Below are positions 61,327 through 64,000 of a stretch of 64,000 nucleotides of DNA, one piece after another. How positions within the stretch are numbered: position 1 is the stretch's first letter; every line of letters begins with the position of its first letter. This stretch comes from Bacteroidales bacterium. GTDB taxonomy: Bacteria; Bacteroidota; Bacteroidia; Bacteroidales; Bacteroidaceae. The notes beneath the pieces were generated by a model. The model was not told the DNA's origin and did no database searches. It was given only the letters and a program-made list of their open reading frames with translations. The translations under genes and the position numbers were made by a program. The stretch spans positions 1 through 64,000 of the forward strand of contig SUXS01000011.1 of the NCBI GenBank assembly GCA_015060865.1, written 5' to 3'.

Positions 61327-61343
61327 CTGTAATAGGTGTGATA

Positions 61344-62792
61344 CTAAAGAGATTCACCGAAGTCTTCACGGAACTTGGCTGCTAATTTCTCTTGCCAATC
61401 ACCGATGGGCTGTAGGCGACCGAAGAAGAAACGAAGCACTTTGGGCTCGTCTTCCCATTTGAGGCCACCGATAAGTTCGCGATTATCGTAGAGCCACTTC
61501 ACACGATCAGCACAATATTTTACTTGAGATAGGGTAAACACGCGGCGGGGCATTGCAAGGCGTACCAACTCCATATCTGCATAGCGCTCTGAACCGTCGG
61601 GGTTACGCTGCTCGGACAGAGTCCCACGCTCCATACCACGTACACCGCTGGCGATGTAGAGTGCTGTGGCTAAGGCGGCTGCAGGATATTGGCTCTGTGG
61701 AATATGGGGAAGGATAGCGCGAGCATCAATATGGGCGCCAAGTCCTCCTGCAGGTTTAACTACGGGTATGCCGTATTTGTCCAGTTCGTTGACAAGATAT
61801 TGAATGAACTGCGGGCCTTGACAAATATACTCGATGTCGAGGGTCTCTCGTAGACCTACAGCCATTGCTTCCATAGAGCGAACCTCCATTCCTCCGTAAG
61901 TTAAAAATCCCTCATAGAGCGGAATAAACTCCTTCATCTTCAGAATGTAATTCTCGTTGTTCGAGATAATGGCACCACCGCGAGCGAAGCTCAGCTTACG
62001 TGCCGAGAAGTAGATGATGTCCATAACCTCCCCTAACTTGTGCATGATATCTTTTATGCTCATATCCTTGCACATGGCCTCGCGGGTCTTCATGAAATAG
62101 AGGTTGTCTTGCAATAGTGAGGCGTCCAAAATGCTCATAATGCCATTTTCCTTACAGATTTGCGCTACCTCGAGCATGTTTTCTAGACTCACAGGTTGAC
62201 CTCCGATGAGATTGGTGCCAGCCTCGATGCGTACGAATGCAATGTTCTTCGCTCCTAGTTCCTTGATAATCTGCTTCATGCGGGGAATGTCGAAATTTCC
62301 CTTGAATGGTTCTGTACTGTTGGGCTCTAAACCTTCAGGGCGGACAAGCTCAATGACGCTACCTCCCATACGGGTAATGTGGGCTTTGGTAGTGGTGAAG
62401 TGGAAGTTCATCAAGGTAAATTGTCCGGGTTTCACAAAGGTTTCGGCAAGGATGTTTTCACATGCTCTTCCTTGATGGGCAGGTAAGAAATATTTGGTGC
62501 CAAATACCTCTTCAATAGCCTTGATAAGTCGGTTACAGGTCTCGGAACCTGCATATGAGTCATCGGCGATGGACATCGCTGCAACTTGATTGTCACTCAT
62601 GGCATTCACGCCAGAGTCGGTAATCATGTCCATGAACACATCCTTGTTTTGTAGCAGGAAGGTATTATTGCCAGCTTCTTTGATACATTGTAGCCGCTCT
62701 TCAATGGGGCGGAGGAAAAGTTTTTGTACTACGCGTACTTTGTGCATCTCCAAAGGTACTTGTTCTTCTTCTTGGTAAAATTTGATTTGCAT
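61344..62792 (-). CDS. Tryptophanase/tyrosine phenol-lyase-like beta-eliminating lyase
   Basis: A 482-residue PLP enzyme of the beta-eliminating lyase family. Family segments are present: NNTFLLQNKDVFMDMITDSG, DDSYAGSETC, PAHQGRACEN and the C-terminal RLAMPRRVFT. The PLP lysine is Lys266 in FSARKLSFARGG, where typical tryptophanases have SAKKD or SKKD, so the pocket differs and substrate (Trp, Tyr, another amino acid) is uncertain. It would release indole or phenol, pyruvate and ammonia. The neighbouring SNF-family transporter suggests uptake of the amino acid substrate. Confidence 0.82.
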   Translation of the reverse strand: MQIKFYQEEEQVPLEMHKVRVVQKLFLRPIEERLQCIKEAGNNTFLLQNKDVFMDMITDSGVNAMSDNQVAAMSIADDSYAGSETCNRLIKAIEEVFGTKYFLPAHQGRACENILAETFVKPGQFTLMNFHFTTTKAHITRMGGSVIELVRPEGLEPNSTEPFKGNFDIPRMKQIIKELGAKNIAFVRIEAGTNLIGGQPVSLENMLEVAQICKENGIMSILDASLLQDNLYFMKTREAMCKDMSIKDIMHKLGEVMDIIYFSARKLSFARGGAIISNNENYILKMKEFIPLYEGFLTYGGMEVRSMEAMAVGLRETLDIEYICQGPQFIQYLVNELDKYGIPVVKPAGGLGAHIDARAILPHIPQSQYPAAALATALYIASGVRGMERGTLSEQRNPDGSERYADMELVRLAMPRRVFTLSQVKYCADRVKWLYDNRELIGGLKWEDEPKVLRFFFGRLQPIGDWQEKLAAKFREDFGESL

Positions 62793-63040
62793 GATGATTA
62801 TTCTTATGGTTTTGTCATTCTTTTATTGTTTTTGGTTGCGAAGATACATAATATTTGTAGGATTATGTGACAAATTGTAATGAAATATCAATATTGAACG
62901 ATATTTTTGTTTAATCCTTGCTAATTCGTAGATGAATTTCCCTGTCACTGCTTTGACGATGAGGTATTCCGAATCTGATGCTCTCATCAAGGTTATGACT
63001 GACCCCTTCCTTATGAGAGCCAAACATTGAGTTTGCTTTA
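62793..63040. other. Non-coding gap before the lyase gene
   Basis: An AT-rich 248-nt gap. A -7-like TATCTTCG occurs on the minus strand at 62839-62846. An open frame here (62823-63023, minus) has no family features and overlaps this box, so I do not call it. Confidence 0.5.
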
Positions 63041-64000
63041 TCAGAAAAACTTAAAAATACCCAATTGGTTCAACAATATAATGGCAATGGCTATTGGAGC
63101 AATATAGCGTAAAACAAAAATTACGAGTTTAAGATAATGTATGCGTAATGTTCCATTGTTTGAAATTTCATTTTTAACTATCTGTTTATCGAGATACCAA
63201 CCAGTAAAGATTGCTATAAACATGCCTCCAACTGGAAGGAATATATTGGATGAAATATAATCGAAGAGGTCAAAAATGCTCATGCCAAATAGTTGAATTC
63301 CATTAAGGGGACCAAACGATAGTGAACAGAATATACCTATAGTAGAGCAAGCTGCAGTAACCATTAAGGCTGCTTTATGGCGCGAAAGGTTAAACTCTTC
63401 GCTGAGATAGGCTGTAACTACCTCGTGCATTGAAATGGTTGAAGTGAGGGCTGCAACTACGAGCAATAGATAGAATAGGATGGATACGATATAGGATAGT
63501 AATGGAATGTTCCCAAACGCTTGTTGAAATACATTTGGTAGTGTAATGAACAATAAAGAGGGACCGATATCATTGCTGTTAAGAGTATATCCGGCATTGA
63601 AAACAGCAGGAAAAATAATGAATCCCGACATGATAGCTACAAAGGTGTCAATGATGGATACGTTAAGGGCGGTTTTTCCGATATTGGTGTCGCTACGGAA
63701 GTATGAGGCATAGGTGCATAGGCAGCCTAAACCTAAGCTTAACGAAAAGAAGGCTTGTCCCATGGCGCTGAGTATGGTTGAACCATTTATTTTGCTGAAG
63801 TCGGGCTTTAGCAGAAACTCCAATCCTTGTGATGCACCAGGAAGAGATATTGAGCAGATAGCCAATACCATCATGATGATAAAGAGTGCTGGCATCATAA
63901 TTTTAGAGAACTTCTCAATTCCGCCTTTCACGCCGCGTATTACGATTATATGAGTCACTATCATGAATAAAAGCATCCAAATAAGTGGCTTCCATGGATT
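63041..64000 (-). CDS. SNF-family sodium-dependent transporter, partial
   Basis: The C-terminal 319 residues of a neurotransmitter:sodium symporter (SNF) family protein; the gene runs off the window at 64000. It has at least seven hydrophobic helices and the segments GQAFFSLSLGLGCLCTYASYF and FFYLLLVVAALTSTISMHEVVTAYL-like parts (helices 6 and 8 of the fold) that line the substrate and sodium sites. Next to the tryptophanase-like gene it resembles TnaT-type tryptophan transporters (inference). The stop is clear; the start is outside. Confidence 0.88.
   Translation of the reverse strand, partial: NPWKPLIWMLLFMIVTHIIVIRGVKGGIEKFSKIMMPALFIIMMVLAICSISLPGASQGLEFLLKPDFSKINGSTILSAMGQAFFSLSLGLGCLCTYASYFRSDTNIGKTALNVSIIDTFVAIMSGFIIFPAVFNAGYTLNSNDIGPSLLFITLPNVFQQAFGNIPLLSYIVSILFYLLLVVAALTSTISMHEVVTAYLSEEFNLSRHKAALMVTAACSTIGIFCSLSFGPLNGIQLFGMSIFDLFDYISSNIFLPVGGMFIAIFTGWYLDKQIVKNEISNNGTLRIHYLKLVIFVLRYIAPIAIAIILLNQLGIFKFF

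Noticed and set aside
62823-63023. 66-codon open frame before the lyase gene
   Set aside because: It overlaps the likely promoter and lacks any family feature.

Overview
The window is a chromosomal segment from a member of the Bacteroidales, most likely a gut Bacteroidaceae or Prevotellaceae species. Evidence for this: Bacteroidetes-type promoters (TTTG or TTAG, about 20 nt, then TAnnTTTG) in front of many genes; many lipoproteins and BspA-type leucine-rich-repeat surface proteins; C-terminal secretion-tail-like ends; and Bacteroidetes gene neighbourhoods such as bamD-rpoZ-DUF4293 and sigma-54 regulator-lptE-TPR-secG. The species cannot be settled from the sequence.

Layout. 1-1021 is gene-free but structured, with nested inverted repeats and a strong terminator hairpin. 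1022-7919 is a tight plus-strand run of five predicted lipoproteins. It ends with a BMP-type binding protein overlapping a fusion of a type-1 periplasmic-binding domain to a legumain-like (C13) cysteine protease. 8465-12352 holds a stand-alone PotD-like protein and a UvrD helicase. 12417-17089 (minus) is a peptidase operon: M3 dipeptidase, lipoprotein, dCMP deaminase, S41 protease. 17310-23435 (mostly plus) has mutS2, a TRIC-type channel, an FKBP isomerase (minus), tRNA-Gly, a MORN-repeat protein and an inositol-phosphatase-family enzyme. 23432-28810 (minus) is an aromatic 2-oxoacid operon: iorA, iorB, aminotransferase, paaK, ACT protein. Then come ribosomal protein L31, a secreted nuclease, gdhA, secG-TPR-lptE-sigma-54 regulator, an SGNH hydrolase, an FAD oxidoreductase and a DUF554 protein.

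38499-39543 is a 1-kb gap with a MITE-like element carrying 22-bp repeats and a candidate structured RNA with its own promoter and terminator. Two BspA-like genes follow. The second sits between 435-bp near-identical direct repeats that include the 3' tip of ilvC. 45683-51468 (minus) is the branched-chain amino acid locus ilvD, ilvB, ilvN, ilvC. An unusually clear leader-peptide attenuator precedes ilvB, and a 20-nt promoter element is shared by ilvD and ilvB. uvrB, a 1006-residue secreted protein, bamD-rpoZ-DUF4293, a polysaccharide pair (wecC and a glycosyltransferase), a tryptophanase-like lyase and a truncated SNF-family transporter complete the window.

A recurrent theme is arrays of short degenerate repeats, often as inverted arms. 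They occur between genes and also in frame inside mutS2, an FAD oxidoreductase, ilvD, uvrB and the second bspA, where they add low-complexity peptide inserts to otherwise conserved proteins. The strongest candidates for undescribed biology are the lipoprotein/legumain operon, the ilvB attenuator with its twin promoter element, and this family of in-frame repeats.
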